DNA from: Brienomyrus brachyistius
Lineage: Eukaryota; Chordata; Actinopteri; Osteoglossiformes; Mormyridae
DNA length: 64,000 nucleotides
Assembly: GCF_023856365.1 (NCBI RefSeq)
Contig: NC_064545.1
Span: forward strand, 1,302,001-1,366,000
Direction: 5' to 3'
Shown in pieces: positions 34,536-47,630 of the stretch (position 1 is the first letter of the stretch; every line of letters starts with the position of its first letter). A program made the position numbers and the translations under genes. The notes below the pieces were generated by a model. It was given only the letters and a program-made list of their open reading frames with translations. It did no database searches and had not been told where the DNA came from.

Positions 34536-36835
34536 TGTGGAAGTACACGCAGTACGTAAACATAACCATGGTAAGTTTAAGGGACCCCGATGAGAAGCTA
34601 GTGTATCCGTCAAGCCGCCTTGGACTTCTAGCACTTTGCACCCTTTGATAGTGATCGCCATCTTTTCACTGGACGTTCTATTTATGTCCATGTGTACCAG
34701 TCTATAACTCTTCATTTTAATGTTAAAAAATTAGGTTATAGGTGAAATATGAGTAATGATCTCAGAGGGGGTGTATGGCATGGCTTTAATTAGGCCAGCG
34801 TGTGCCCATCACGTTCGTCTTGACCACTCCTTACATATGTATTCATCCAAATGGAAAAATATTTGTTAAATCCCAGGACAGGAAAACAATTCAGCGACGA
34901 CAGATGTGCTGTAATTCGAGAGGGCTTAAGTGGACTAGCAGAGGTGAGGGGGGTTTGCCTGTACTCGCCTCGAACACGTCCACGTTTACCGAGCTTTGGC
35001 GTGAATACTTCCTTTATCGCTGCTTTTGTTCACCTTCAGTAATGTCTACCGGTTCACACTTCATATGTGTGAATATGAATTGCATCGCCTTTATGTAAAA
35101 CGCACACGACTATCCCTGTAGCTTACATGTTTTGTATTTTACAGAAGCTCTGCAGTATTTGATGATGTTGTTTTTGCATATCGGTGGGTGCCGAATGTGT
35201 CCACTCTGTATTTTCATGAATTGGACGTCGCTGGACTCATGAGGCTACGCTTAACCTGTATCGGCCATTCGTTGTGATGTTTCTCAGAAATGTTTGATCT
35301 GCGAGTCGTGCTGTGCCTGGCTAATGAGTCGATGCCACCTTGCAATAAACTCAAGGCTAAATTGAAACGTGGATATTGAGCGTCACAATTTAGCGTAGAT
35401 CTGAGTGATCAGACACATTAGCCGTTCTGGAATAAGCTGTCTTCCAGCACGCTAGCCTTTCACACCTTTTGTTGTTCGCTACCCCCTCCTTCTCCCCCAA
35501 ACATGCTGGGAAGTTCAGAAAGTCAAGCTAGGCAATCTGTTAGCCGCGCGCAAACCCGCGATCCGTGTCGCCCGTGGCAGCAAGGTCTTTGCCACGCCGC
35601 GTGCCAGGAAAGTCTTTATTTACATGCCGAGGTGCGAGACACCATTTCGGCTGTCAGGCTCGTCCTCCGCCGCGAGCGAGGACCCCCCCATGTGTCTGCT
35701 TTTGTTTATATATCAGCTGTCCTGGTACAGCGTGCACTAGACACGCATTAAGCGGGGTGCCTCAGTTACACCAGATCGCTGTCTGATGGACCCTTTGGTT
35801 GACGCCGGATGGAGCAGGCGAGGGGCTCACTGCGCAAACCAGACCAGAGTTTCGGCAAGACATCGGCTTCAAGTTAGACTGGGTAAACACAGCTGGGGAT
35901 ACTGCCGCAGATTTGGTAACGTCGTCATTGGCGTCCTACGGCATGTCTTCACCACCTGGCCAAAATTTACTGTTTATGCTGAGCAGGAAAGTGGGGGGGA
36001 AGCATAATATCAGATTATTCCTGTAGCCTTTTTCTGCTAGTTCAACTTGTCCGGATCAAAGGCGCTTTTGAAACACTTTATACCTGCCGCAGACCCGCAC
36101 GTCTTGGCCTAGTCTGACAGGCCAGTTGGCAAGCAGTCCCAAGGAATCACCTACAGCAGGGGAACAAAGCACACCACGCCCCTCCCTTTTCATCCCCTTA
36201 AAGAAACATTTGTTCACAATTTTACTTGCGAATCAAAGACTTTGGGTTTAGAGCCAGATCCCTAAGATCAAGAAGTAGGTCACTTTACGGCAAACATTCA
36301 AAGGGAAATATTAGATGCGTACCAGCTGTTTGTTTCCAGTCGGCACTGAGGCCACTTATCTCGGCGTATTTAGGTGAAGTGCAAACATGTTTACCAAACT
36401 CGGGAATGGAAACATCTGGAAGGGTGCCGCTGGTCCATTCCGTTAGCATTTCTCCTGAGTATCTGGGCACAGTTTTAGCGTTTAGCTTATTGTGTGTTTT
36501 CCTTGCCTGATGCTGGTGTTACGCTGAGCGATTGGGGCGGGTAGCGGGAGGAGATGGGGCAGATGCAGCCTGACGGAGGCCCCCCCTCCCGTGGGTGAGA
36601 GTGGGTGAGCTGAAGCACGCTGTCTCAGGCGGGGGGCCTCTCCGGGGCCCGTGTGGGTGGCTCTCCGTGGGAGCATTGGCTGTCAAGGGGCCGCTCTGGC
36701 GGGGGAGATGGATGGCTTGTCAGGCAGCACCCCTGGGTTGCCCCCCCCCACCCACCCACCATTAGCAAGACACAGACGGAGCCTCCTTCACTGCTCGGCA
36801 CGGTGTCAGCGCACGCACTTGTTTTTCACAAGTAC
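34536..36835. other. Intergenic DNA, no gene seen
   Basis: Open frames (up to 98 codons) show no domain. No repeat family is recognised. Confidence 0.45.
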
Positions 36836-37115
36836 ACAAGTACATCCAGATTTGCATCACAGTTATACACAAACACACTCTCTCACACACACACATTTAA
36901 ATTCATTTGTTTGTGAGGACTGTCCCTTCATTTCTATTGGACAAGCATTAATCACAACTATGACAACCTTAACCCCTACCCAGCCCTAACCTTAACCATA
37001 AATAAGACATTTGGCCATGTTAGTTTTTTGACTGAACTCACATTTTTTTTTATTAAACCGAGGTTATCCTTGTAGCGACCGGAAAAATTTCTCAACAAGG
37101 TAGAAGGTTGCAGGT
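36836..37115 (-). repeat. GTCCCCAC-family repeat, copy 2 (reverse orientation)
   Basis: It starts with a short (CA)n run, then TGTGAGGACTGTCCCTTCATT, ACCTTAACCCCTACCCAGCCC, TAACCTTAACCATAA, GTTAGTTTTTTGACTG and TATCCTTGTAGCGACCGG. These are the same blocks as copy 1, reversed. The distal GTCCCCAC end is degraded. Confidence 0.75.
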
Positions 37116-38630
37116 TTTTATCAGATCTTGTCACCGCAAAGTATTAAATAGAAAAAAGCTGTCCTACTCCCTCACATCTCACACATGTCTAATACACTCT
37201 GTTATTATAAGGAACCAGAAGAAACTGTCCTGGAATGGAAAGGTTAATAAAAAGCTGGGCTGAATTTTGTCGGCCTTTTCTTTCATGGATTTTCGGTGCC
37301 TTAATTGGATGCATGGTGGATGTAAGATGGGCCGTGTCCTCTTGATGGAAACGCACAAACAGGCTTCCGGACATTTCCATTAACGAGCTCATTTCCGATG
37401 GCGTCCACTGGAACCCACTTTCCAGTCCTTCCCGTCCCTGTGCCAGGGAACCTGAGCCCATAGTGTGAGCGGGACCGCCGGGCCGGGCTGTGGCGCGAGC
37501 GTGCTGATGAGGTGCTGAGCCTTTGAACCCGGCTCGGCGGTGCTGCCAAGCAGGGGATTAGTGACGAAGCCACCCGGATCGGTGCATCTGCGAGGCTGCT
37601 GGGCCTGGACCTCCTTGGCGCGCCATTGTTTGCTCACAATGAAGCCGCGGGCCTGGGGCACCCAGGCAGATGTGAGCGGGGCGGGCGCTCACTCGGGCCC
37701 GTCGCTCATTAGGGCCCCCCTGGCGGGGGGGGCTCTCGGGCCCTGAGTGACAGACAGGCACAGCGGCAGGCCGGCAGACACACACCGTGCCCTGGCAGCG
37801 ACGACCATTGTTGTCGTCCCCGGTTTCACACAAAGGCTAAGTGCTGCCCGTGAACGCCGGTCTGCTCACCGTCTCATCACGCCCCGCACGGCCGCAGGCG
37901 TGAGTGAGATCTGAACGGGCTGGCCCAGTGACAGAGGGGCTCGCCACGCCGTACCTGGGGGCGGAGTCCCGAGCTGGCTGTGCCAGGATTTTTCTCCCAG
38001 GAATACCACTCACTGCATGCTAACGGGCTGCTCTCTGCTGATCTCCCCAGCTGAGTTACAATACAAACTTTTAGGTTATATTTGAGCAATATACCTTCAG
38101 ATATAATCATTGGAGCGGGACCCAGTTTCAGCCCAGGAAAAAATTTGCTGAGTAAGGGTCAGGTCTGCATATCTCGCTGTTGAGTGCCCCTGCTAATGCT
38201 AAAGCTAACATGGCATTACCTGTCTACAAGCAGGGCACCCCCCCCCCAGGAATTAGCTGTTCTGCCATTGGCTGTCGGGGAATTGAACTATTAGTTGTTT
38301 TGCCAGGCTGAGAATCTGCCTGTGCTTCGTTTGAGCTCCCAAACTGGGCCAAGCTTCTCCTGTGCCCCATTGCTAAGGCCTGATTTCAGGGGTTAGGATG
38401 GGTCTCAGCACCTTGGTGTACGCTGTACATGTGTGGAGCCCTCCATCACGGCTAGAGCCCTTGGAGTCGCTCTGACAGCCATTAAACTTCCTTTACTGTT
38501 TGCTGAGTACCTCCCTGGCAATCCCCTGGGTTCAACAATGGTGCCCGATAGGTCAAAGCTTTTGTTTTCACTCTCAGCTCCATATTGCCTTCGTCGTTAA
38601 GGACCCTAGATGGGAGCCCATTGCCTGCCT
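37116..38630. other. Intergenic DNA, partly GC-rich, no gene seen
   Basis: 37390-37950 is GC-rich with several overlapping open frames but no domain. C10 at 38238-38247; a poly(T) run ends near 38647. Confidence 0.45.
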
Positions 38631-38639
38631 GTTTTTTTT

Positions 38640-38965
38640 TTTTTTTTAATGAGGCTTGTTAATGAGCTGCAGCTGTGCTGAGAAAGGCGGGTGCGAGGTT
38701 AACCTGAACGGGGGGGCTCACGCCGGAGTTCAGAGGTCAGCACATTGTTGTTCTGGCCAGGCAGGCTGTGTTTAAGAGACTGTAAACGTTATTTACCTTA
38801 TTCAGCCAAAACGCCACGGGCCGCTTTAATAGGGTTAATTTTTTCTGTAGTGTCATTAAGTGCCACTCGGTTCACAAAGTCTGCATAATTCAGGGGAATC
38901 ATTATGGGCTGTAAAACTGTTGCCGTTCTAGGGAGCAACTCCTGAATGAAGATGGATACTGTTGT
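38640..38965. promoter_or_regulatory. Candidate conserved non-coding element
   Basis: It has TTAATGAGGCTTGTTAATGAG, AGCTGCAGCTGTGCTG (two CAGCTG-type E-boxes), CGCTTTAATAGGGTTAATT, TGTCATTAAGTGCCACTC (NKX-like) and CTGCATAATTCAGG. It is repeat-free and non-coding. Confidence 0.35.
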
Positions 38966-39225
38966 AATTCCTCCGTCACAGAAGATCCAGTTAAAGGGAA
39001 AATGAGCTCAGAATCCAGGCTGGATTATCTGTGGTGCTGTGAGGCCCAAAACCTCGGTGTTAAGCCCACACTCACTCTGCCTCCGGCAGAGCTTCTGCAA
39101 CAGGTCAGGGCCTTGAATTGTATCTCTGTTCAATCCATACTTCTAATTCTATCCAATTATTCTATCCATACTTTTCGAACATTATTGATAAATGAGAAAC
39201 ATAGATCTGTTCACCCAGGGTAGTA
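38966..39225. other. Intergenic DNA, nothing recognised
   Basis: A 73-codon open frame (39002-39223) has no domain. Confidence 0.4.
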
Positions 39226-39227
39226 GT

Positions 39228-40513
39228 AACCTCCTATCCTCTGCTACCTGCTCTATGGAGACTGAATTTTGGTGACCTCGGTTATGGAGAGAGGGTCACA
39301 GTGACCTTCTCTACAGTTATGGCGACCTCCTCTATAGAGAGACGGTCATGGTGACTTCTGTATGGAGACAGAATTACAGTGTCCTTTATGGAGTTAAAAT
39401 GACCTCCTCTTCAGAGACAAGGTTACAATGACTTCCTTGATGGAGACCGAACGACCTCCTCTAAAGAGGGAGTGTTACAGAGACCTCCTGTACAGAGAGA
39501 GGGGTCATGGTGACCTCCTCTATGGAGTGAGGGTCATAGTCACCTCCTGTATGGAGACAGAGTTACAATGACCTCCTTTATGGAGAGAGTTATGATGACC
39601 AACTCTATGGAGACAAAGTCACAAGGACATCCTCTACAAAGAGAGTGTTACCTTGACCTCCTCTATTGAGAGAGCATTACGGTGACCTCCTCAAGGGAGA
39701 GAGGGTTACGGTGACCTCTTTTATAGATAGCAGGTCACCGTGACCTCCTCTATAGAGACAGTGTTACAGTGACCTCCTCTATGTTGAGAGTATTATATGA
39801 CCTCTTCCAGTGAGAGAGTGTTATGGTGACCTCCTCTATGGATAGCAGGTAACTGTGACCTCCTTTACAGTCACAGTGTTACAGTGACAACTTCTAAGTT
39901 GAGAGTATTATGTGACCTCCTCCAGGGGGAGAGCGTTATGGTGACCTCCTCCACAAAGAGAAGTTTATGCTGAGTTTTCCTGTATAGTAAATGTTAGGGT
40001 TACCTCTACAAAAAGAGGCTTAGAGTCAGCTCCTCAAGAAAGAGAACCTGACATTGAGCTCCATTCCTTGTGGGGGGGGGGGGGGGGGGGGTTCAGTAAA
40101 CCTCCCCCGTGGAGAGGCAGATTACAATGACCTGTACAGAAGGAGATTTGCAGTGAGCTCCTCCAGGGAGAGAAGATTACAGTGAGCCCTGCTGTGGCGG
40201 GGTGGTTACAGTAATGCCCTGCGCCCTGTGGAGAGGCAGGTTACAGTGACCTGTACAGAAGGGGATTTGCAGTGAGCTCCTCCAGGGAGAGAAGGTTACA
40301 GTAAGTCCTGCTGTGGAGTGAGGATTACAGTGGGCCCTGCTGTGGAGTGAGGGTTACAGTGAGCCCTGGTGTGAAGTGAGGGGTACAGTGAGCCCTACTG
40401 TGGAGTGAGGGTTACAGTGAGCCTTGCTGTGAAGTGAGGGTTACAGTGAGCCTTGCTGTGAAGTGAGGGTTACAGTGAGCCTTGCTATGGAGTGAGGGTT
40501 ACAGTGAGCCCTT
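39228..40513. repeat. Degenerate tandem array of a 29-31 bp unit
   Basis: Up to about 39960 the unit is roughly GTGACCTCCTCTATGGAGAG-AGGGTTACA, very diverged. From about 40310 to 40513 it becomes a regular 29-bp unit (GAGCCCTGCTGTGGAGTGAG then GGTTACAGT). A G20 run at 40072-40091 splits the array. The two halves share GTTACAGTGA, so they look like one family at two ages. Confidence 0.9.
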
Positions 40514-41850
40514 ATAGAGATATGAGCTCTGAAAGTGCCCCCCTGGAGGGGTGCAGACCAGCGGACCTGCCAGTAACCTCAGCCAGACAACAGAAGCCAA
40601 TCATTCACATCACTCTGACCCTTGCCACTCTTCCCACCCGCCCCTCGTTAATCTTAATTGAATCAGTCCCACAAAAGATGTTGACACTGAGAGATTGCAC
40701 AAGCCTGGGAGGCCTTGAGGAGCCGGAGGAGTACACCAAAAATCTCCTCTGATTCATTCGTTTGTCCTCTCGCCTCCGCGTTCCTCATTTTTCACTGTCT
40801 CCGATAGATAATGTCTCACTGAGAATTTGAGCTCTCACTGTGGTCTGCTTTCCTTTGCTCTAATTTCGCTGCCTTGACCCCCCCCCCCACTCTCCAATCC
40901 AGACAAAAAGAGGGTTCTTGGACTTGCTTTGCATTGCCAATGGCGACCACAGTACATCCGTGGGAGTTTAGTACCATTTGTAAAAGTGGGCAGTGTCTCT
41001 TACTTATAATGGCGTATATATACAGTACAAAACAGCATAACTGCATATTTTTGCAAAATTTCATTATGACCAAAATCGAGTCTCTAAGGCTCTGTTTCAT
41101 CTCTTGATAAATTATCTTAGTTCAGCTAAGCCTGGTTTTGAAAGAAAAAAAAACAGCTATCATTTACCTACCTGCTGGATATACAGGTGGGCAGTCAAAA
41201 TACTCCGAAGCTCTTTTTCTCGTTTCATTGAGTATCGATGCCGTGTTTTGTCTTTGTTGGGTAGAGTAGATCTAATTCTCATGTTGAAATAGAATGCAAG
41301 TGTTTATTTTTGCGTCTTTCTCCAGACCACTGTGTGAGTCACGCAGCTGTGGTGAAGCACTGTTGACCATTTCAACATGCGACATAGCGACAGGAGAACA
41401 GAAAATTTTCATCATCGTGTTTTTAGATGCGTCATAAGCGAAACTGATTACTTATAATGGAATGTACAATAATAACTTGGCTAAAACTTCACTGTTAGCA
41501 CCTTGCTATGAGTAGTAGTATGCCATTTTGGTTCATCTCGTGAGTGAACACACTGCTTTATGGGATCACTGCATATGAGATACTCTTCATATTCAGGACA
41601 GGTCTTATCACACGCGTGTTACGAGGTGATGTATAAGTGTAGGGGAACGAGAGGAGAGGCGGGCAACTTTCTAGCTCTGATAAAGCACAAGGACGTTAGA
41701 GGTTAATTACACCCGTGTGTCTGTGCCCCGTCCTTTGAGGGGGATGTGAGGCGCTGTGCCATACGTACCGCTGTCCCGGTGGCTCCTTCTGTTGCTGCTC
41801 CGTACTTGCTACGCTCCAGATTAGCAGGGAAGACGGCCGATAGCGCCCCC
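40514..41850. other. Intergenic DNA, no gene seen
   Basis: C11 at 40878-40888. Open frames up to 94 codons lack domains. Confidence 0.45.
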
Positions 41851-42060
41851 CCGGGCATGCCGCTCGTTCATTATTCATGTGCATTATTCATGCAATTATT
41901 GATAATGCCCTTCATAATAGAGATTCATACATTAATCATTGTGATGACTACTGTGGGTAATGCTAATAATATTAGTAGTAATAATAATGATAATCGTAAT
42001 GACAATAATAGTGATGATGATCATCTTGGGTTCTTTGAGTAGTAATGTTGGCCCAGTTGT
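41851..42060. promoter_or_regulatory. Candidate homeodomain/POU site cluster
   Basis: CATTATTCATGTGCATTATTCATGCAATTATTGATAATG-type sequence (41868-41907) gives closely packed ATTATTCAT and ATGCAATTA words, followed by an imperfect (AAT/GAT)n stretch. It may be only low-complexity sequence. Confidence 0.25.
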
Positions 42061-42234
42061 ATATTACAAAGTCACAGATCGCTTGCAGAGAGTGGCCAGA
42101 AAAAGTGTTGGTCAGTGTCACACAGCAGACAGATCGTCCAGCAGCGTCTTTGTGCTGCCGTCATACCGGGGGGGGGGGGGGGGCTCGCCGTTTTTCCACT
42201 GCGTACCTCTAATTCTTAACAGGAGGATGGCAGA
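42061..42234. repeat. Stretch with a G16 run
   Basis: G16 at 42168-42183. Nothing else is recognised. Confidence 0.7.
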
Positions 42235-42425
42235 TCCGCACAGACGCGCCGTGCATTACTGACAATGTAAATAATTCATTTTGCATGTGTCAGTGTTTTT
42301 AATTAATGTCAATTATTTATGGCGTTACCTCAGTGGAGTCTCTTGGCCTTTATTGCGCTAACTGACTGCAGCTGAATCGTGTGGTTTCTGGACTATTTAT
42401 GAAGTGATAAGCAGCCAGTGGGGGT
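42235..42425. promoter_or_regulatory. Candidate conserved non-coding element
   Basis: GTAAATAATTCATTTTGCAT, TTTTTAATTAATGTCAATTA, CCTTTATTGCGC and CTATTTATGAAGTGATAAGC form a dense motif cluster with no repeat character. Confidence 0.33.
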
Positions 42426-43125
42426 GGGGGGACCTTGTTGTTCCTGACTCTTTGTTCAGTGTGTGACTCGCTCTTCCCAGTGAAACGCAGCACATCGTTT
42501 GCGCTGTGATTATGTGTGTTTTAAACACATCGTAGGGATGCTCAGTGCCCAAATGCATTCTGGGAGCGGCCCCCCTGGAAAGATGGAGCTGAACAAACAG
42601 GAAAGCTCTTATCAGAGCTGGAGTCTGCACCTCTGATTGCATTCCCACTTGTCAGCACTTATATACAGACTAACCTGGGCTGTAGCTAGTGGCCCAGCAA
42701 TGTCTTTAGCCATGGGGTCCCTAACCCCCCAAAATTCGACTCTGCCTGTCTCATTGGGTGGGGCTCTCATTGGAGGGGGGCGGAGAAGGCCGAAATTTAG
42801 CTGCACTGGATTTTGGGCTCCCACGGCTGGTCTTTACCAATAACCCATCTTAAAGTGAACCTTTTAAGCACAACGTTTGTGACAAAGTGGCATTGCTGTG
42901 CCCGGTGTTGCCATGCAGGGGGAGGCTTTGCTTTGGGGGTATCAGCATCTACAGTGGCACGTCGCAGGGCGATGCGGCGAATGGCAAGCCGCCCGCATGC
43001 TGCATTACAGAAACCCCAGTGCTGGTAACGCTACGCCCAGCTAGGGAGCCCGCTAAGCGGAGCTCCTCGGGGAGCCGCTTGGTAATCGCATTTAATGCGG
43101 CTGAGGCTGCAGTGATACTCCAACC
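42426..43125. other. Intergenic DNA, nothing recognised
   Basis: Open frames lack domains, and no repeat is identified with confidence. Confidence 0.4.
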
Positions 43126-43640
43126 AGGTGGGCTGTAAATATATTAAGATGTTTGCGAGGAGTTTAATGGAGTGTACTGTTAAACGGAGGATGTGGATAC
43201 GAGAGCTGCGGATGGTCTCTGGCGGATCCACTCTATCCTCGAGCACTTTTAACATATGAGGAGAGCAAATTACTCCCATTGCAGCCACTCTGCAAAACAT
43301 TATATTTCTATTCCTTATAATGTCAGACGTGTCGTGCTTTTTGAGCTTTTTAGATGTTATTTCAGGCTGTTTCAAGAAACATAAGAGCCTGCATGCACAG
43401 GATGCTACTCGGCAGACGTGTAAAACCGAGAGGGTTATTTATTAAAACACTGTTCTCTTGCTAAAGCTCCCCACCTCCCATTAAGGTTTCAGTTTTTTCA
43501 GTGTTTATACTAAGATCTGCTGCCAGAGGCAGTGTTGGCACAGTGACGCATCCTTATTAAAATATGAGAATTGCGCATAAAGTCTGCCTGCAGTTTTAAT
43601 TAAACCGCACCATGAATGAAATGCTATGGTACTGTTGGCT
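43126..43640. promoter_or_regulatory. Candidate conserved enhancer-like block, about 33 kb upstream of irx3
   Basis: The block is repeat-free: AATATATTAAGATGTTTGCG, GGAGTTTAATGGAGTGTACTG, AGCAAATTACTCCCATTGCAG, CAAAACATTATATTTC and CAGTTTTAATTAAACCGCACC (a TAATTAAA core near 43600). The end to end texture is that of a constrained element. No coding frame has a domain. Confidence 0.38.
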
Positions 43641-45829
43641 GTGTCTAGGCTAAGGAGGTGAAAAGCTGGCTCTGCCGAGAAAGGAAGCCCATTTCTGGCT
43701 GCTTTTTAAGACACACAGGTTGGATGTAGATGATAAAAACACAGAATGATTTCATCATGCATAGGAATGACAATCACAATTGCAATAAAGAACTAACATG
43801 AATATAAATATAATGGTAAAGAAAATTGAAATGAGATTTCTTGCTCATACAAATATGTTTTGTCTTCAGTGGTTTTATTTAGACCCTCTCACGTCTGGTC
43901 AGTTTGAAGTTATGTTACCATTCCAATGCTAATCCTATCTGTCTTGCAGGCCATGAATTCAATCCTGCAGGCAGAGTTCGGAAGTTCAGCCATAGCACTT
44001 TGAGCGACCCCCCCCCCCCCATAACCAGATGAGCAGCCCCATACCTGTATCATGGTGTTACTTTAATTTCTCGAAATGGGACTGACAAATGGCCACCTTT
44101 TCTCTCTTAGAAGCTGGAGTGAAAAAAAGGCCAACTAGTGAGCAGCGGTGAAGAGGGAGGAGGTGTCAGCGATCACTTCGCTTCTGTTATACCATGTTTT
44201 GACCACTACTACACGGTCTAAAGCACCAGCCAATCGACCAGACCGGCTGCCTGTTTCGGCATTAATCAGCACCAGCCTCATCAGCTTCTGGGCTACGGCA
44301 TGCAAATTCAACCAACGTGGCTGATAAAGGAGTTACTCTTGCCTTCCATGCTGCAGATCAGTGGGATTATATCCTGCTGTGAGGCTGTGGTAGTTGTCTC
44401 TGGCATGTGCAGAGGGTTAGTCGGGAATGTGGGAGGTGTGTTAGCAGCCAACACCTGTCTTCCGGCTATCCCGAGTGCTGTGATACACGCATGACGGAGA
44501 CAGTGGGAATGGTGCTAGTTTTAGGGCCACTGTCTCAGAGCCTCCATCTATGGGCCTGTTAAAATAGGCCACAACTAATTAGAGCATCCATGCTCCAACT
44601 GCTCCCTTCCTCAGAGGCGCTCATTACCACTAATCTGCTTAATCTGCGCCTCTTAGAGCTTCCTCTAAGTGTTTCACAGTTGCAGCCAGAGATGGCGCTG
44701 CAATCCCCACCATGGTGGGGGGGGGGTTAGATAGTGAATAAATATATGAAATGAGGTGGGGGAAAGCTTGCCTTGCTTATCCCAGTGGCCATTAAATTTA
44801 GGACAACACAAATTTGGGAAGCTGAAGGAGAGAATATCAGCATTCCTAAAGAACATCCATACGCGATAAAACTTTATGCATCACTCAGGGGGATTTTAGT
44901 TGTCCTGCAGCATTATAAAGATAACTGCCAGGACAGGCATACTCCTGCAAAGTGGGACAGGTGCGTAGGACAGGTGAGATGGACGCAAACAGGGTGCAGA
45001 ATTCAGTGCAGGTTGGACAGTGTGTCACGGGCAGATGGGTCAATCTGTCTTCTAAGATGGGCAGAGAGAATTGGACCTTCCTGAGTCCGGGTGCTTGGTT
45101 CTGCTGCGTGGCACCCAACACTCAGATGGCCCGGGGAGGATGGATCAGGCACGTGGCCGGGAAGTCGGTGCTCTGCCGGAATACCAGGAAATCCCGGATA
45201 AGCGTGCCTCCCTGTCGCAAACAGTTGCAGCTGACTGCTGGAATTATACCCCTTCGCACATATAATACCCCATATGTTACAGGAGGATATGGCATGCCAC
45301 ATGCGAGCCGATTTTTACAGACTTTATCGCACTTTAATCTCCACTTAATTACTATGGTCGAGTTACCGCGCACTTAATAAACGGCAGATTAGTGTATTCC
45401 TTCTAATACGGTTAACACGTATTTTGTTTTATGATGTCATGCCCGAGGAGGCGTGGCGTTGGCATGGCAGAGCCTGCTAAATGGTTGGAGAGGCGTATCA
45501 TCTGCTCCCGGTCTGGCCCGCGGCTCTGCTGGCTGGACGGCTATTGTTCTGGAGCCTGTTCGGCCCTCGTGTGCCAGGATTGGCGCTGTCGAGTGGGTAA
45601 AGCGATCCCTTAACCTTTTGTGTGGTGTTTGTCACTGCTGGGTTTCAAAAGTGGACCCGTTTTTTTTTTTTTTGTTCTCGTACAAATAAAGTAAATATAA
45701 GATTAGCTTGCGGGCAAAATTAGCGTAATGCTACAGTACAATGGGAGCCAATGTAACAGTAAAAGGTTACTTGGGTTACTCTGCTGGGTCTGTCTGTCAC
45801 ATGGGTGCCTCTGGGCACCCTAATAGGCT
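43641..45829. other. Intergenic DNA, no gene seen
   Basis: C13 at 44008-44020 and G10 at 44717-44726. The overlapping frames at 44.8-45.4 kb (up to 141 codons) occur on both strands with no domain, so I do not call a gene. Confidence 0.45.
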
Positions 45830-46210
45830 CACCCTGTAATTACCACTACAAAGGTAGCGTTAAAGTTCCTGTAAAATAAACCTGACGCTATTCAGCGAAA
45901 AAGAAGAGCCCTTCTTTTAATTAGAGCTATCAATCTTAACCCTGTCTACCAGAGATAAAGTGCAGCTACCCTGGGTTAAGCTATGAACTATAGCATTGTA
46001 TTGTGTTCCAAAGCAATTACTGTAACACAAAGTACGATTTAACTAGCAGGGCCATATTACTGCTGTCTGACCGGCTCCGCGGTGGATTTCGGGCTGAATA
46101 GGTTTTTTTGGGATTGCACAATGCTTGAAATGCACAATGGTAAGCCAATACGGTATGCATCATTGTCATATCTGAAACATGTGCCTTAACCGACTATAAA
46201 AAATTTAGTG
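45830..46210. promoter_or_regulatory. Candidate conserved non-coding element
   Basis: CCTGTAATTACCACTACAAAGG, CTTCTTTTAATTAGAGCTATC, CAGAGATAAAGTGCAG (GATA) and TTGCACAATGCTTGAAATGC (C/EBP-like) lie in a repeat-free block. Confidence 0.35.
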
Positions 46211-47070
46211 AAACCGTAGATCACGTAACAGCTGTTTGCGTGATGTAACCCTCTGTGTTTTCAAAGGGAGACAGCGTCTGAAAGCATTTGTCTCCCTTAG
46301 CGGAGTGCTGGGGCCGGCTTGGATTACGGAGCTGCGTCTAATCTTAGGGAGGATGCAGCCAGGTATAGGCACTGCGCGTCTGCATGTGCGTGTGTGTCTG
46401 CGTGTGCGTCACTCCCCGCGTCGGTGAGGCGGGGGAAGACAGACGAGTGTGATCCCTGAGTGGTCCATTTGACTCCCCAACCTGCCTCGCCCTCAGAACT
46501 GGGGGGTATGACATCGCCACTGTGATGTCCCCTTTGGGCCCCATTGCACTTTGCATCCTGATGGGCTCTCCTGAGAGGCCACACCTCCCCCCCCCCCCCC
46601 CCCTGCATGGGCGCTGTTCCTGGGATATCTCCCACGCGGTGCCCGAGTGGCAGGAACTGAGACGAAAGTGCACCTTTGCCGAGGAGCTCCTTGCCCTTGG
46701 CAACCCACTTCCCCTGCCGACAGCTCAGGTCTTTCATCTTTCATAGCAAAATCCGATATTATTCCCAGACTGGGAAGCAGCCCCACAGAATGGGCTTCGG
46801 CCTGGCAATAAGGCGAGAAGTCGAGCGGAGGCGGCCCTTTCGTATTTCTGCACGCTACGCGCTTTTTGGGATGAGGTCTGTCGGGATAGGGGGCCTGCCA
46901 GAAAAACAAACAAATGAAGCTGTTTTGATTCCCCAGATGGAAGCATAGCCTCTAGAGTCAGCGGGAGCCGGTCTGCCGGATCTGCCAGCTGCTTCCTGCC
47001 TCTCCTCATCATTTATCTGATGCTGTTTGATCGGCGTGAGGAATCACACTGCTGATCCACTTCCTTTCTA
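46211..47070. other. Intergenic DNA with C17 run
   Basis: C17 at 46587-46603. Proline/glycine-rich frames across it are produced by the run. No gene is seen. Confidence 0.5.
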
Positions 47071-47075
47071 TGCAT

Positions 47076-47630
47076 CTTCGCTACCTGGCAGTTACACTCT
47101 GCCCCCCTCACTGCCTGGCAGTTATACTGGGTCCCACCACTGCTTGGCTGTTACATTCAACTTCCCCACTGCCTGGCAGTTACATTGGGTGCCATCACTG
47201 CTTGGTGGTTACACTTGGTCCCACTGCTGCCTTGCAGTTACACTCGGGTCCTCCGCTGTCTGATAGTTACACTCTGTCCCTCCACTGCCAGGTAGTTACA
47301 GTGGGTCAAGTTACAATTGGTCCTGCCTCCGCATGCCGGTTGCACTTAGTTTCGCTGCTTCCTGAAAGTTACAATTGGTCCATTCATTGTGTGGAGGATG
47401 CACTTGGTCCTGCTGCTGTCTGGCAGATGCACTTGGTTCCACTGCTGCCTGGCAGTAACACTTGGTCCCCCCACTATTTGGAGGTTACACTTGGTCCTGC
47501 CGCTGCCCGGTGGTTGCACTTGGTCCCCCCCGGTTGGTGTTCATGCATGGTTAGTGATTGCCTGGCAACCAATCTTGATCCCACTGCTGCCCGGTACTTG
47601 TGTTTGGTCTTGCTGCTGCCTGCCGGTCGA
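47076..47630. repeat. Tandem array of a 30-bp unit (about 18 copies)
   Basis: The unit is approximately CCACTGCTGCCTGGCAGTTA then CACTTGGTCC, diverged between copies. Because 30 is a multiple of three, the plus strand stays open (190 codons at 47070-47642) with a 10-residue repeating pattern. This is better read as a repeat artefact. Confidence 0.9.
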
